DNA of 21,601 nt from a virus, in IMG/VR virus record IMGVR_UViG_3300033979_000092, positions 1-21,601 of that record; one strand, written 5' to 3'. Positions 11,496-18,183 of this stretch are shown here, piece by piece. The position numbers were made by a program, and so were the translations under genes. The first letter of the stretch is position 1; every line of letters begins with the position of its first letter. The notes beneath the pieces were generated by a model. That model did not search any database and was not told the DNA's origin. It worked only from the letters and a program-made list of their open reading frames with translations.

Positions 11496-12941
11496 GTGTA
11501 TACCGGCTTTAATTTTTATGACCGGCCGCTTGCACAGCGCACCGTCTCCAAAGTCAACGACCCCAATACGTCTTGGTACGCCCAAGAGCCGCATTGGATC
11601 CTGATTGAAGATCTGCTACAAGGCACCTATGGGATGCGTAAAAAGCATCGCCGGTATCTGCCGCAAGAACCACGCGAGTTAGACGAGTCCTACGACAACC
11701 GCCTAGCCCGTAGCGTATGTCCGCCGTATTACATCCGCCTTGAGCGGATGCTGGCCGGGATGCTGACCCGCAAACCGGTACGGTTGGATGACACCGCCGA
11801 CGCGATCCGCGAGCAACTGTTCGACGTAGACCTGCAAGGTAATGACCTCAATGTCTGGACCTATGAAGCAGCGCGCAAAATGGTCAGGTATGGCCACATT
11901 GGTACATTGGTGGATGCACCAGCTAATGGGGGTAGACCCTATTGGGTGACCTACACACCTAGGCAGATCCTTGGCTGGCGCACCGAGACGCAAGAAGGCA
12001 GGCAGGTGCTGACGCAGCTCAGGTTGGCTGAGGTGGTCACAGTGCCAGATGGCGAGTTTGGCGAGAAGGCAGTCGAGCAGATCCGTGTGCTGACGCCTGG
12101 TGAGTACCGCATCCACCGCAAGCAAGACAGCGGTGAGTTCACCGTCGTTGATGAAGGCCGCACCAGCCTTAGCGAGATCCCATTCACGATCGCCTATGCG
12201 CAGCGGCATGGCTTCATGGAGTCACGCCCGCCGCTTGAGGACATTGCAGAGCTGAACCTGAAGACCTATCAAGTGCAGTCGGACCTTGACAACCAACTGC
12301 ACATTTCAGCCGTGCCCATGTTGGCGTTTTATGGGTTTCCGTCCAGCGCCGAAGAGGTATCAGCCGGGCCGGGCGAAGCGATTGCATTCCCAGCCGAAGG
12401 CCGCGCTGAGTACATCGAGCCCGCTGGCCGTAGCTTTGAAGCGCAGTTCCGCAGGCTTGAGCAGCTTGCGTTGCAGATCAATGAGCTAGGCCTGTCGGCC
12501 GTGCTGGGCCAGAAGCTGAGCGCCGAGACCGCTGAAGCCAAGCGCATCGACCGCAGTCAAGGCGACAGCACCATGATGGTGATTGCGCAAAATATGCAGG
12601 ACATGATCGACAACTGCCTGCAGTGGCACGCGCAGTACCTCGGCAATGCAACCGCTGCCGGTAGCGCTTACGTCAACCGCGATTTCCTCGGCGCACGCCT
12701 TGAGCCGCAGGACATCGCCGCGCTGCTGTCGCTTTACACCGCTGGCACCATCAGCCAAGAAACACTGCTGACCGAGCTTGCCGAAGGCGATGTGCTGGGC
12801 GATAACTTTGATGTAGACGAGGAGCTGGAGGCCACATCCAATGCGGGGCTTGATCTACCGTCTGCTGGACAAGCTGACAGACTGGCTAGTGGACCTGATG
12901 ATCTGGATGGAGCCGAAGAAGCCCAGGAAGCAGGAACTTGA
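11496..12941 (+). CDS. Portal protein, DUF4055 type (481 aa)
   Basis: The protein begins MYTGFNFYDRPLAQRTVSKV from a GTG and continues with a segment containing YYIRLERMLAGMLTRKP, which is typical of DUF4055 phage proteins accepted as portals. Later blocks include the PYWVTYTPRQILGW wing region, LADLKTYQ-like text (AELNLKTYQVQSDLDNQLH), and the conserved LSAETAEAKRIDRSQGDS stem segment followed by a long helix. The C-terminal 40 residues are acidic and likely disordered. The portal forms the 12-mer ring at the capsid vertex and the docking site for TerL. Its end overlaps the next gene by 101 bases. The call is strong by family and position. Confidence 0.88.
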   Translation: MYTGFNFYDRPLAQRTVSKVNDPNTSWYAQEPHWILIEDLLQGTYGMRKKHRRYLPQEPRELDESYDNRLARSVCPPYYIRLERMLAGMLTRKPVRLDDTADAIREQLFDVDLQGNDLNVWTYEAARKMVRYGHIGTLVDAPANGGRPYWVTYTPRQILGWRTETQEGRQVLTQLRLAEVVTVPDGEFGEKAVEQIRVLTPGEYRIHRKQDSGEFTVVDEGRTSLSEIPFTIAYAQRHGFMESRPPLEDIAELNLKTYQVQSDLDNQLHISAVPMLAFYGFPSSAEEVSAGPGEAIAFPAEGRAEYIEPAGRSFEAQFRRLEQLALQINELGLSAVLGQKLSAETAEAKRIDRSQGDSTMMVIAQNMQDMIDNCLQWHAQYLGNATAAGSAYVNRDFLGARLEPQDIAALLSLYTAGTISQETLLTELAEGDVLGDNFDVDEELEATSNAGLDLPSAGQADRLASGPDDLDGAEEAQEAGT

Positions 12942-13158
12942 TTACACCATGTGCAAACTGCCAGATGAAGTGCTGGCGGTGATACGACTGACGTGGTACA
13001 AAGACGGCAAAGCCGATGAAGTGGACGAGCTGCGCATTATGGAAGACGGCCAGAACGGTTACGACGCCTTCGCTGCAGCGGTGCAGGGTGCATTAAAGCG
13101 CGGCGCTAATGTCAGCATCCGGTCGCAATACAAACCTGACCAGTTAGGCATTGTCTGA
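12841..13158 (+). CDS. Small protein with amphipathic N-terminus (105 aa) overlapping the portal gene
   Basis: From ATG 12841 the first 24 residues (MRGLIYRLLDKLTDWLVDLM and on) form an amphipathic or membrane-associated helix. A charged region follows, with CKLPDEVLAVIRLTWYKDGKA and the well-formed end ALKRGANVSIRSQYKP. Starting here creates a 101-base overlap with the portal end. Internal starts at 12898 and 12907 would shorten the overlap but lose the helix. Its stop overlaps the start of the MuF gene (TGATG). The body looks like a small structured protein of phage head operons. Function unknown. A portal-MuF assembly helper is a guess from position. Confidence 0.65.
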   Translation: MRGLIYRLLDKLTDWLVDLMIWMEPKKPRKQELDYTMCKLPDEVLAVIRLTWYKDGKADEVDELRIMEDGQNGYDAFAAAVQGALKRGANVSIRSQYKPDQLGIV

Positions 13159-14366
13159 TGGAAGCGTTATACCGCAATGCCATTGACCTGAACCGCTTTA
13201 GCAATAGCGTTGCGCGGCGGATCATCAATGCTTACAACGACATCATCATCGACAGCGTTAACCAACTGCGCACGATCGACGACCTAGCCGCACCGGTCAA
13301 GGCCGCTAGGCTGCGTGGCATTTTGGCGCAACTAAAGGACTCGCTTGCAACCTGGGCAGGCGACAGCACAGAGCTGACGGCAAGGGAGCTGCAAGGCATC
13401 GCTGAGCTGCAATCTGAGTTCGTGGCAGATCAACTACGCAAGGCGCTACCGGCTGGCGCTCGTGACGCCGTAAACACCGTAGAGATCAGCCCGCAATTTG
13501 CGCAATCGGTCGTCACGACTGATCCAACGCAGCTCAACGTGGTCGCGCTAAGCGATGACCTGTTCAAGTCCGTCTATGGCGCAGAGGCACTGGCTCAACA
13601 AGCCGGCACTGGCGTATTCAATCTGACCGCTGCCAAGGGCGCAACAATCACGCTGCCCAATGGCGAGACAGTTACCAAGGCATTCAGGGGCATCGCCGTC
13701 GATCAGGCAGAGCGGTTCTCGCAAGTGGTGCGGCAAGGGCTGCTGACCGGCGAACCCACGCCTGCCATTGCTAAGCGGCTGATCGGCAGCCTTGAGTTTG
13801 GTGAGCGTGCGCGTAACGTGCGGCAGCTTGTCGCGGCAGGTGGGCAGGCAACAGCAGTGGCCGACAATCAGATCGTCACTCTGGTGCGCACCAGTATCAA
13901 CCAGGTGGCCAACAGCGCCAGCCAGCAGGTGTATGAGGCCAATCAAGACATCACCAAGAAATACAGGTACGTCGCCACGCTGGACACCCGCACCAGCGCA
14001 ATCTGCCGGGCGTTGGACGGTAAGACGTTTGAATACGGCAGGGGCCCGACACCACCGCAGCACTTCAACTGCCGCAGCACAACCATTCCGGTCATTGACT
14101 ACGACGAGCTAGGGTTTACGCCGCCACCAGCAGGCACCCGCGCTAGCCAAGGGGGACAGGTGCCTGCGAATGAATCCTACGGGCAGTGGCTGGCCAAGCA
14201 AGACCTGCCGACCAAGGCAAAAGCGCTCGGCGCTGGCAAGGTTGCCTACTTTGACAAGCTGTCACAAAAGTACGGACCGCAGAACGCGCTAGCCAAGCTG
14301 GTGCGTGATGATGGGTCGGAGCTAACCCTTGACAACCTGCGCGCTAGATATGGAGCCGTAAACTAA
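13158..14366 (+). CDS. Head morphogenesis protein, MuF / SPP1 gp7-like (402 aa)
   Basis: Residues about 245-312 contain VRTSINQVANSASQQVYEAN followed by YRYVATLDTRTSAICRALDG and PPQHFNCRSTTIPV. This is the classical MuF core with its conserved TRTSxxCxxxDG and HxxCRST parts. Such minor head proteins are carried inside the capsid in few copies, attach to the portal and help assembly or DNA ejection. The long helical N-terminal half fits portal or scaffold contact. The C-terminus (ESYGQWLAKQDLPTKAKALG, later LARKYG-like repeats and LTLDNLRARYG) is the small motif often found at the end of these proteins. ATG 13158 overlaps the previous stop (TGATG). Confidence 0.9.
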   Translation: MEALYRNAIDLNRFSNSVARRIINAYNDIIIDSVNQLRTIDDLAAPVKAARLRGILAQLKDSLATWAGDSTELTARELQGIAELQSEFVADQLRKALPAGARDAVNTVEISPQFAQSVVTTDPTQLNVVALSDDLFKSVYGAEALAQQAGTGVFNLTAAKGATITLPNGETVTKAFRGIAVDQAERFSQVVRQGLLTGEPTPAIAKRLIGSLEFGERARNVRQLVAAGGQATAVADNQIVTLVRTSINQVANSASQQVYEANQDITKKYRYVATLDTRTSAICRALDGKTFEYGRGPTPPQHFNCRSTTIPVIDYDELGFTPPPAGTRASQGGQVPANESYGQWLAKQDLPTKAKALGAGKVAYFDKLSQKYGPQNALAKLVRDDGSELTLDNLRARYGAVN

Positions 14367-14387
14367 AGTATCTACCGCGACACCGCC

Positions 14388-14858
14388 ATGGCACGCTCGT
14401 ACAAACGCGACTCCAACGGCAGGTTTGCCGGTGGCGGTGGCGGTGGCGGCAAGATTGGCAAAAGCGTAAAGAACGTAGCCGCTCGCGCTAAGTACAAGAA
14501 CGCTGCAAGCAAGCTGCGGTCGGTTGAGAAGGAGTTCGGCGGCAACAGCCCCGCCGCTGGCAGCAAGGTTGCCAAGCGAGCGATTGCAGGTGCTAAGTCG
14601 GGTTTGACTCGTGTAACCAGCAACTTGACCGGCAAGAAGGGCAAGGCACCTAAGGCTTCTGCAGCCGCCAAGCCAGCAGCTAATCAAGTCGCTGCGGGGC
14701 GCGCTGCGAAGGCCGCTTTCCAATCCAAGGCCGCAAGCAAGCGCAAGTCGGCACGGGCACGCAAAGGCGGCAGCTTTACCGAAACTAGGACCTTCAAGGA
14801 AAGCCTGAAGCCTAAGCAGGCTGCAGCGCGCAAGGCCAAAAAAGCAGCAATGAGGTGA
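14388..14858 (+). CDS. Second basic protein of the MARxYxRDxxGRFA family (156 aa)
   Basis: The N-terminus MARSYKRDSNGRFAGGGGGG matches the 321-residue protein at 8521 (MARKYARDNRGRFASRGGG). The rest is rich in A, K, R, S and G without hydrophobic core segments, ending in a run of basic alanine-lysine text. It is probably disordered and binds DNA, or acts during head assembly. It sits between the MuF protein and the scaffold, where internal head proteins often lie, and starts a run of tiny lysine-rich genes. No enzyme motif is seen. The shared N-terminal tag in two otherwise different proteins suggests a common targeting signal, for example to the procapsid. That is inference. Confidence 0.75.
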   Translation: MARSYKRDSNGRFAGGGGGGGKIGKSVKNVAARAKYKNAASKLRSVEKEFGGNSPAAGSKVAKRAIAGAKSGLTRVTSNLTGKKGKAPKASAAAKPAANQVAAGRAAKAAFQSKAASKRKSARARKGGSFTETRTFKESLKPKQAAARKAKKAAMR

Positions 14859-14864
14859 CGGGTC

Positions 14865-15008
14865 ATGCCACTTAAGAAGGGAAAATCTCAAAAGACCATC
14901 TCGGCCAACATCAAGGCTGAGATGAAAGCAGGCAAACCGCAAAAGCAAGCCATTGCCATTGCGCTGTCCAAAGCTGGCAAAGCCCGTAAACCCAAAGGTA
15001 AAAAGTGA
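14865..15008 (+). CDS. Lysine-rich micro-protein (47 aa)
   Basis: ATG 14865 gives [20 protein letters not shown] followed by [20 protein letters not shown] and a basic tail. I know this pattern (MPLKKGxSxxTISxNI...GxPxKQAxAIAxSxAG) as a widespread tiny phage protein of unknown function encoded near structural genes. It starts six bases after the 156-residue basic protein and its stop shares a base with the next ATG (TGATG). The strong family match makes it a real gene despite its size. The role is unknown; nucleic-acid binding is plausible from its charge. Confidence 0.8.
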   Translation: MPLKKGKSQKTISANIKAEMKAGKPQKQAIAIALSKAGKARKPKGKK

Positions 15009-15076
15009 TGCCTAAGTACACCGGACCAGCCAAGCCTCAAAAGCCCATGCCCAAGAAAGGCGGCAAAAAAAAATGA
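15008..15076 (+). CDS. Lysine/proline-rich micro-ORF (22 aa) ending in a nine-A run
   Basis: ATG 15008 gives [20 protein letters not shown] and two more lysines. It overlaps its neighbours at both ends (TGATG upstream, ATGA downstream), which is the only support for translation besides its similar lysine-rich style. The last lysine codons are a run of nine A residues (15065-15073) in which ribosomes can slip by one base. A -1 shift would fuse it to the following 73-residue protein. It may be just a short leader. Confidence 0.45.
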   Translation: MPKYTGPAKPQKPMPKKGGKKK

Positions 15077-15294
15077 AACGCGGCGACCGGGTTAGCTGGA
15101 ACTACCAAGGCACACGCACCTTTGGCGTGATCACCAGCATCGGCGGTGAGCGGGCGACCATACCAACGCAAGGCGGTGGTAGCGTCACACGCGTCGGCAG
15201 CATGGACGACCCGATCGTGCGCATCAAATCTGAGTCAACCGGCAACGCGGTCATCAAGAAACGGTCAGAGCTGAAACCCGCACCACGGCGATGA
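15073..15294 (+). CDS. DUF2945-like small protein (73 aa)
   Basis: The sequence MKRGDRVSWNYQGTRTFGVI, the later SMDDPIVRIKSES and the closing IKKRSELKPAPRR are the marks of the DUF2945 (HVA1, Tudor-like) family: a small beta-barrel with GDxVxW near the start, DDP in the middle and KKxSELK at the end. Members occur in bacteria and aquatic phages with unknown function. The gene is coupled to neighbours by ATGA overlaps at both ends. The family call is fairly confident; a nucleic-acid or protein-binding role is only suggested by the Tudor-like fold. Confidence 0.75.
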   Translation: MKRGDRVSWNYQGTRTFGVITSIGGERATIPTQGGGSVTRVGSMDDPIVRIKSESTGNAVIKKRSELKPAPRR

Positions 15295-15563
15295 TCACCT
15301 ATCGCGGCGAGCAGTTCGAGGGCTACAACAAACCCAAGCGCACGCCAAACCATCCGACCAAATCCCATGCGGTGCTGGCCAAAGAAGGCGACACCGTCAA
15401 ACTGATCAGATTCGGTCAGCAGGGCGTGTCTGGCTCACCAGCACGAAAAGGAGAATCGGCAGCAGACAAAGCAAGACGGGCATCATTTAAGGCACGCCAT
15501 GCGGCCAATATCGCCAAGGGTAAGCTCAGCGCTGCGTTCTGGGCGGACAAGACGAAGTGGTGA
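15291..15563 (+). CDS. DUF6321-like small basic protein (90 aa)
   Basis: After MITYRGEQFEGYNKPKRTPN, the protein contains VKLIRFGQQGVSGSPARKGE followed by ASFKARHAANIAKGKLSAAF and WADKTKW. I recognise the RFGxQ...SFKARHxxNIAKGxxSAAxWAxKxKW pattern from many aquatic phage structural regions (DUF6321). Function is unknown; conserved Arg, His and Trp and the high charge suggest nucleic-acid contact. It overlaps the stop of the DUF2945-like gene (ATGA). Its last 38 bases overlap the end of a gene on the opposite strand. Confidence 0.8.
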   Translation: MITYRGEQFEGYNKPKRTPNHPTKSHAVLAKEGDTVKLIRFGQQGVSGSPARKGESAADKARRASFKARHAANIAKGKLSAAFWADKTKW

Positions 15564-15759
15564 CACGCTCCTGCGCGTGAATCCACTCCTTAAGCTCCGC
15601 CACATACCACCGCAGGTCTTGTGCCCTAGCGGCGTGCCATCCGTTGCCGGTGCTGCGGTACAGCTCCTCATGCCGGTCCACTGCATCAAGGCACTGCTTA
15701 ATCAGCGGGTTCCACGGTTCCCGCACAGGCGTGTCCCATTCACGCTTTGACACGATCAC
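15526..15759 (-). CDS. Small antisense-oriented hypothetical protein (77 aa)
   Basis: On the minus strand, GTG 15759 (or GTG 15753) gives a protein with REWDTPVREPWNPLIKQCLD, then HEELYRSTGNGWHAARAQDL and RWYVAELKEWIHAQE. The aromatic-rich helical content with a GNGWHAxxAxxLRxYVxELKxWI pattern looks like a real small protein, and the only plus-strand alternative here is proline- and histidine-rich noise. It is the only minus-strand gene inside the rightward structural block and faces the DUF6321-like gene tail to tail with a 38-base overlap. An inverted repeat lies just upstream of its start. Function unknown. An accessory (moron) gene is possible. Confidence 0.6.
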   Translation of the reverse strand: MIVSKREWDTPVREPWNPLIKQCLDAVDRHEELYRSTGNGWHAARAQDLRWYVAELKEWIHAQERVTTSSCPPRTQR

Positions 15760-15767
15760 ACCGCGCC

Positions 15768-15786
15768 ATTACGATGGCAGCGTAAT
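15768..15786. promoter_or_regulatory. Inverted repeat between divergent genes (6-7-6)
   Basis: ATTACG (15768-15773) and CGTAAT (15781-15786) are perfect inverted copies around a 7-base centre, in the short gap between the minus-strand gene (start 15759) and the scaffold (ATG 15805). The 6-7-6 layout equals that of the palindrome at 4174-4192, although the half-site sequence differs. It could be a regulator binding site. Confidence 0.4.
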
Positions 15787-15801
15787 TAAGCCTGCGGCTT
15801 A
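15787..15801 (+). promoter_or_regulatory. Hairpin just upstream of the scaffold start codon
   Basis: TAAGCC (15787-15792) and GGCTTA (15796-15801) form a perfect 6-bp stem with a TGC loop, ending three bases before the scaffold ATG and covering the place where a ribosome-binding site would be. No Shine-Dalgarno sequence is visible. It may tune scaffold translation. Confidence 0.35.
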
Positions 15802-15804
15802 TCC

Positions 15805-16476
15805 ATGTCTGATGAAACACAAACCCAGGAGCCTGCGGCTACTGAGGTTGACTTGCAACGCAGTGTTGAAGCACTGGAGCGCAAAAACCAAGAGCTGATT
15901 GCTGAGTTGCGCGCAGCAAAATCCAAAGCACCCAAGCTGCCTGATGGCGTCAACGTCGATGAGCTGCTGGAGTTCAAGCGCAACCACGAGCAGCAGCAGC
16001 TCGAATCTCAAGGCAAATACCAAGAAGCCAGACAGGCTTTGGAGCTGCAGTTCCGTGAGGCGACGGCGGAAAAGGACCAGCGCATTGCTGAACTTGAATC
16101 CCGCGTCCGCGAACTTGAACTTGTCACGCCAGCAGTGACGGCATTGGCTGATATCGTGCACGACCCCGACATGGTGCTAAAGACTAAATTGAGCGCCGAC
16201 CAGATCGAGCGCGACCCTGATGGCACTGTCGTGGTGGTCGATGGCTACCAGCGCACACCCGTTAGCGAATGGGCTAAGACGCTGCCAAGCTGGATGCAGA
16301 AGCAACCCAAGCCGCAGGGCGGCGGTGCACCATCAGCAGGGGCTAGCACTGGAGGCATTCCTGCCGGGATGACCAATCCGTTTAACAGGGATACATTCAA
16401 CCTGACAGAACAGGCGCGGCTGTTTCGTACAGACCGCGACCTGTATGACCGCATGAAAGCAACAGCTAACCGCTAA
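15805..16476 (+). CDS. Capsid scaffolding protein (223 aa)
   Basis: Residues about 15-110 are a long charged coiled coil (VDLQRSVEALERKNQELIAE, later EKDQRIAELESRVRELEL), followed by a middle segment with PDMVLKTKLSADQIERDPDG and a C-terminal part rich in P and G. It ends in NPFNRDTFNLTEQARLFRTD, a tail that resembles the capsid-binding end of scaffolds. Length, acidic coiled coil and position just before the major capsid gene are as expected for an internal scaffold that shapes the procapsid and is then lost. No protease domain is visible, so processing would be by exit or by another enzyme. Confidence 0.85.
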   Translation: MSDETQTQEPAATEVDLQRSVEALERKNQELIAELRAAKSKAPKLPDGVNVDELLEFKRNHEQQQLESQGKYQEARQALELQFREATAEKDQRIAELESRVRELELVTPAVTALADIVHDPDMVLKTKLSADQIERDPDGTVVVVDGYQRTPVSEWAKTLPSWMQKQPKPQGGGAPSAGASTGGIPAGMTNPFNRDTFNLTEQARLFRTDRDLYDRMKATANR

Positions 16477-16498
16477 GCTATTTGCAACCGGCTGCGCT

Positions 16499-16522
16499 GG
16501 TGCATTGGGCTGCGCCCACACC
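16499..16522 (+). promoter_or_regulatory. Stem-loop in the leader of the major capsid gene
   Basis: TGGGC (16506-16510), loop TGC, GCCCA (16514-16518) form a perfect inner stem, extended by GGTG (16499-16502) pairing with CACC (16519-16522) across a 3-base bulge. There is no T tract, so it is not a terminator. It may stabilise the capsid mRNA or mark a processing site. Confidence 0.35.
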
Positions 16523-16547
16523 GTAAACCATTCCCCCGAGATGAATC

Positions 16548-17579
16548 ATGGCGACTCTTCGCTCTGACATCATCATTCCTGAAGTATTCACCCCATACGT
16601 CATTGAGGCCACTACCGCCCGCGATGCCTTTCTGGCTAGCGGTGTGGTGCAACCTCTGGCGGAGCTGAATGCTACTGAGGGTGGTGATTTTATCAACGTC
16701 CCCTTCTGGAAAGCCAACCTATCTGGCGACTTTGAAGTGCTGACCGACAGCACCTCACTGACCCCCGGCAAGATCACTGCTGACAAGCAAGTAGGAGTTG
16801 TCCTACATCGCGGGCGTGCCTTCGAAAGCAGAGACCTGGCAGCCCTGGCTGCTGGTGCCGATCCCATGGCCGCCATCGGCGCCAAGATCGCTGACTATGT
16901 CGCCAACCAGCGCCAAAAGGACCTGCTGTCCTGCCTGGCCGGTGTGTTCGGCAGCATTGGTTCTACCTCCAGCTCTGCTGCTTTCTTTGGCCTGACCATT
17001 GACGGCGAGTCTGGCGACACCCCCACCACGCTGAGCCCCCGCCACGTTGCCGAAGCCCGCAGCCTGCTGGGCGACCAAGGCGACAAACTGGCCGCTGTTG
17101 CTATGCACAGCAAGGTGTACTACGACTTAGTCGAGCGCAAGGCAATCGACTATGTGACCGAGACAGACGCACGTCTGACCTCTAGCGTCACTGACTTCGT
17201 CGGCGGCAGCATTGCTGGCGCTTACGGACCCGTGAGCGTGCCGACCTACATGGGTCTGCGCGTGATCGTGTCTGACGATGTGCAGACCGACGGCAGCGGC
17301 AGCTCGACTGAGTACGCCACTTACTTCTTCACCCAAGGAGCAGTGGCAAGCGGTGAGCAGCTCGCAATGCAGACCGAAACCGACCGTGACATCCTCGCCA
17401 AGAGCGATGCCATGTCGATCGACCTGCACTACTGCTACCACCCCGTTGGCGCCAAATGGACCACTGGAACCACCAACCCGACCCGCGCTCAACTGGAAAC
17501 CGTCGGCAACTGGTCGAAGGTGTACGAGCTGAAGAACCTCGGCATCGTGCGCGCCACCAACACCTCCAACTTTGATTGA
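16548..17579 (+). CDS. Major capsid protein (343 aa)
   Basis: The protein starts MATLRSDIIIPEVFTPYVIE and follows the coat-protein pattern of phages with an HK97 fold: an N-terminal arm, the segment GGDFINVPFWKANLSGDFEV, the ADKQVGVVLHRGRAFESRDL region, a spine helix with MAAIGAKIADYVANQRQKDL, and later MHSKVYYDLVERKAIDYVTE and MGLRVIVSDDV. The codons are strongly biased to GC-ending, common forms, as expected for a very abundant product. It lies directly after the scaffold and before a decoration-like protein. It forms the icosahedral shell. The N-terminal segment shows no protease prosequence. Confidence 0.92.
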   Translation: MATLRSDIIIPEVFTPYVIEATTARDAFLASGVVQPLAELNATEGGDFINVPFWKANLSGDFEVLTDSTSLTPGKITADKQVGVVLHRGRAFESRDLAALAAGADPMAAIGAKIADYVANQRQKDLLSCLAGVFGSIGSTSSSAAFFGLTIDGESGDTPTTLSPRHVAEARSLLGDQGDKLAAVAMHSKVYYDLVERKAIDYVTETDARLTSSVTDFVGGSIAGAYGPVSVPTYMGLRVIVSDDVQTDGSGSSTEYATYFFTQGAVASGEQLAMQTETDRDILAKSDAMSIDLHYCYHPVGAKWTTGTTNPTRAQLETVGNWSKVYELKNLGIVRATNTSNFD

Positions 17580-17590
17580 GGTAACTAACC

Positions 17591-17989
17591 ATGGCACAAC
17601 CTTCCCAGTTTGAACTGTCCACAGAGCAGTACATCGTTGCTCACCACTACATCGCCTCCTCGGTGGCTGATGTCCAGTTCTTCACCGCTCCGGTGAAGTG
17701 CCAAGTGGTCGCCGTCAGCGAGGTGCATGCCACCGCCGGTAGTGACGGCTCTGCTGTTTCTGGCACGATCCGTCGTTGCCAAGGCACCGAGGCTGCCACT
17801 GCTGGTGATGACCTGCTCAGCGCTACGATCAACTTCAAGGGTACTGCTCTGACCGAGCAAACTCCTGCTCTGACCAGCACCACCGCCAACCTGACCCTGG
17901 AGGCTGGCGATCGTCTGTCTCTGGACGTTACCGGCACCACCACCGCTCTGGCTGGTGTGATTATCACCGTGCTTCTTGAGCGCGTCTGA
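17591..17989 (+). CDS. Probable head decoration protein (132 aa)
   Basis: A GAGGT ribosome-binding site lies eight bases before the ATG. The protein is beta-rich and threonine/alanine-rich (VKCQVVAVSEVHATAGSDGS, later ALTSTTANLTLEAGDRLSLD, then VTGTTTALAGVIITVLLERV). I recall similar proteins (REVHATAGxDGxAV...LxAGDRLxLxxTGT...LAGVxxTVxLxR) encoded after capsid genes in aquatic phages. Position and codon bias like that of the capsid gene suggest an abundant capsid-surface protein. It may instead be a head fibre base. Its stop shares a base with the next ATG. Confidence 0.7.
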   Translation: MAQPSQFELSTEQYIVAHHYIASSVADVQFFTAPVKCQVVAVSEVHATAGSDGSAVSGTIRRCQGTEAATAGDDLLSATINFKGTALTEQTPALTSTTANLTLEAGDRLSLDVTGTTTALAGVIITVLLERV

Positions 17990-18183
17990 TGGGGCTGTTC
18001 GCTTTCCGGCGACTGCGTGAAAAGGAGGCTGCCTCTGCGGAGGTGGCCTCTCTTTCTATGCCAGAGCCAACTCCTACACTGGATTTAACGGAGCCTGACG
18101 ATGGCAATCACAATCGTGGCCACGCCAGGCGCGGCCGACGCAAACAGTTACCTGACGTTGGCAGCAGCGCAGGCGATCATTGA
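17989..18183 (+). CDS. Small hypothetical protein (64 aa) overlapping the adaptor gene
   Basis: ATG 17989 overlaps the previous stop by one base (TGATG). The product is MGLFAFRRLREKEAASAEVA, a proline/threonine linker, and a basic RRGRRKQLPD end. The basic end is encoded in the 83 bases that also encode the start of the adaptor gene in another frame. Translation is plausible because of the tight coupling and the sensible N-terminus, but the overlap part may be accidental. Function unknown. Confidence 0.5.
   Translation: MGLFAFRRLREKEAASAEVASLSMPEPTPTLDLTEPDDGNHNRGHARRGRRKQLPDVGSSAGDH

Noticed and set aside
14322-14948. 208-aa minus-strand open frame
   Set aside because: It is antisense to the basic Ala/Lys-rich protein, so it is rich in Leu, Cys and Phe by codon mirroring. 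Its neighbours and the motifs on the plus strand are convincing.
15499-15750. Plus-strand 83-aa frame over the minus-strand gene
   Set aside because: Its Pro/Arg/His-rich text has no helix or strand pattern, while the minus strand gives a sensible helical protein.
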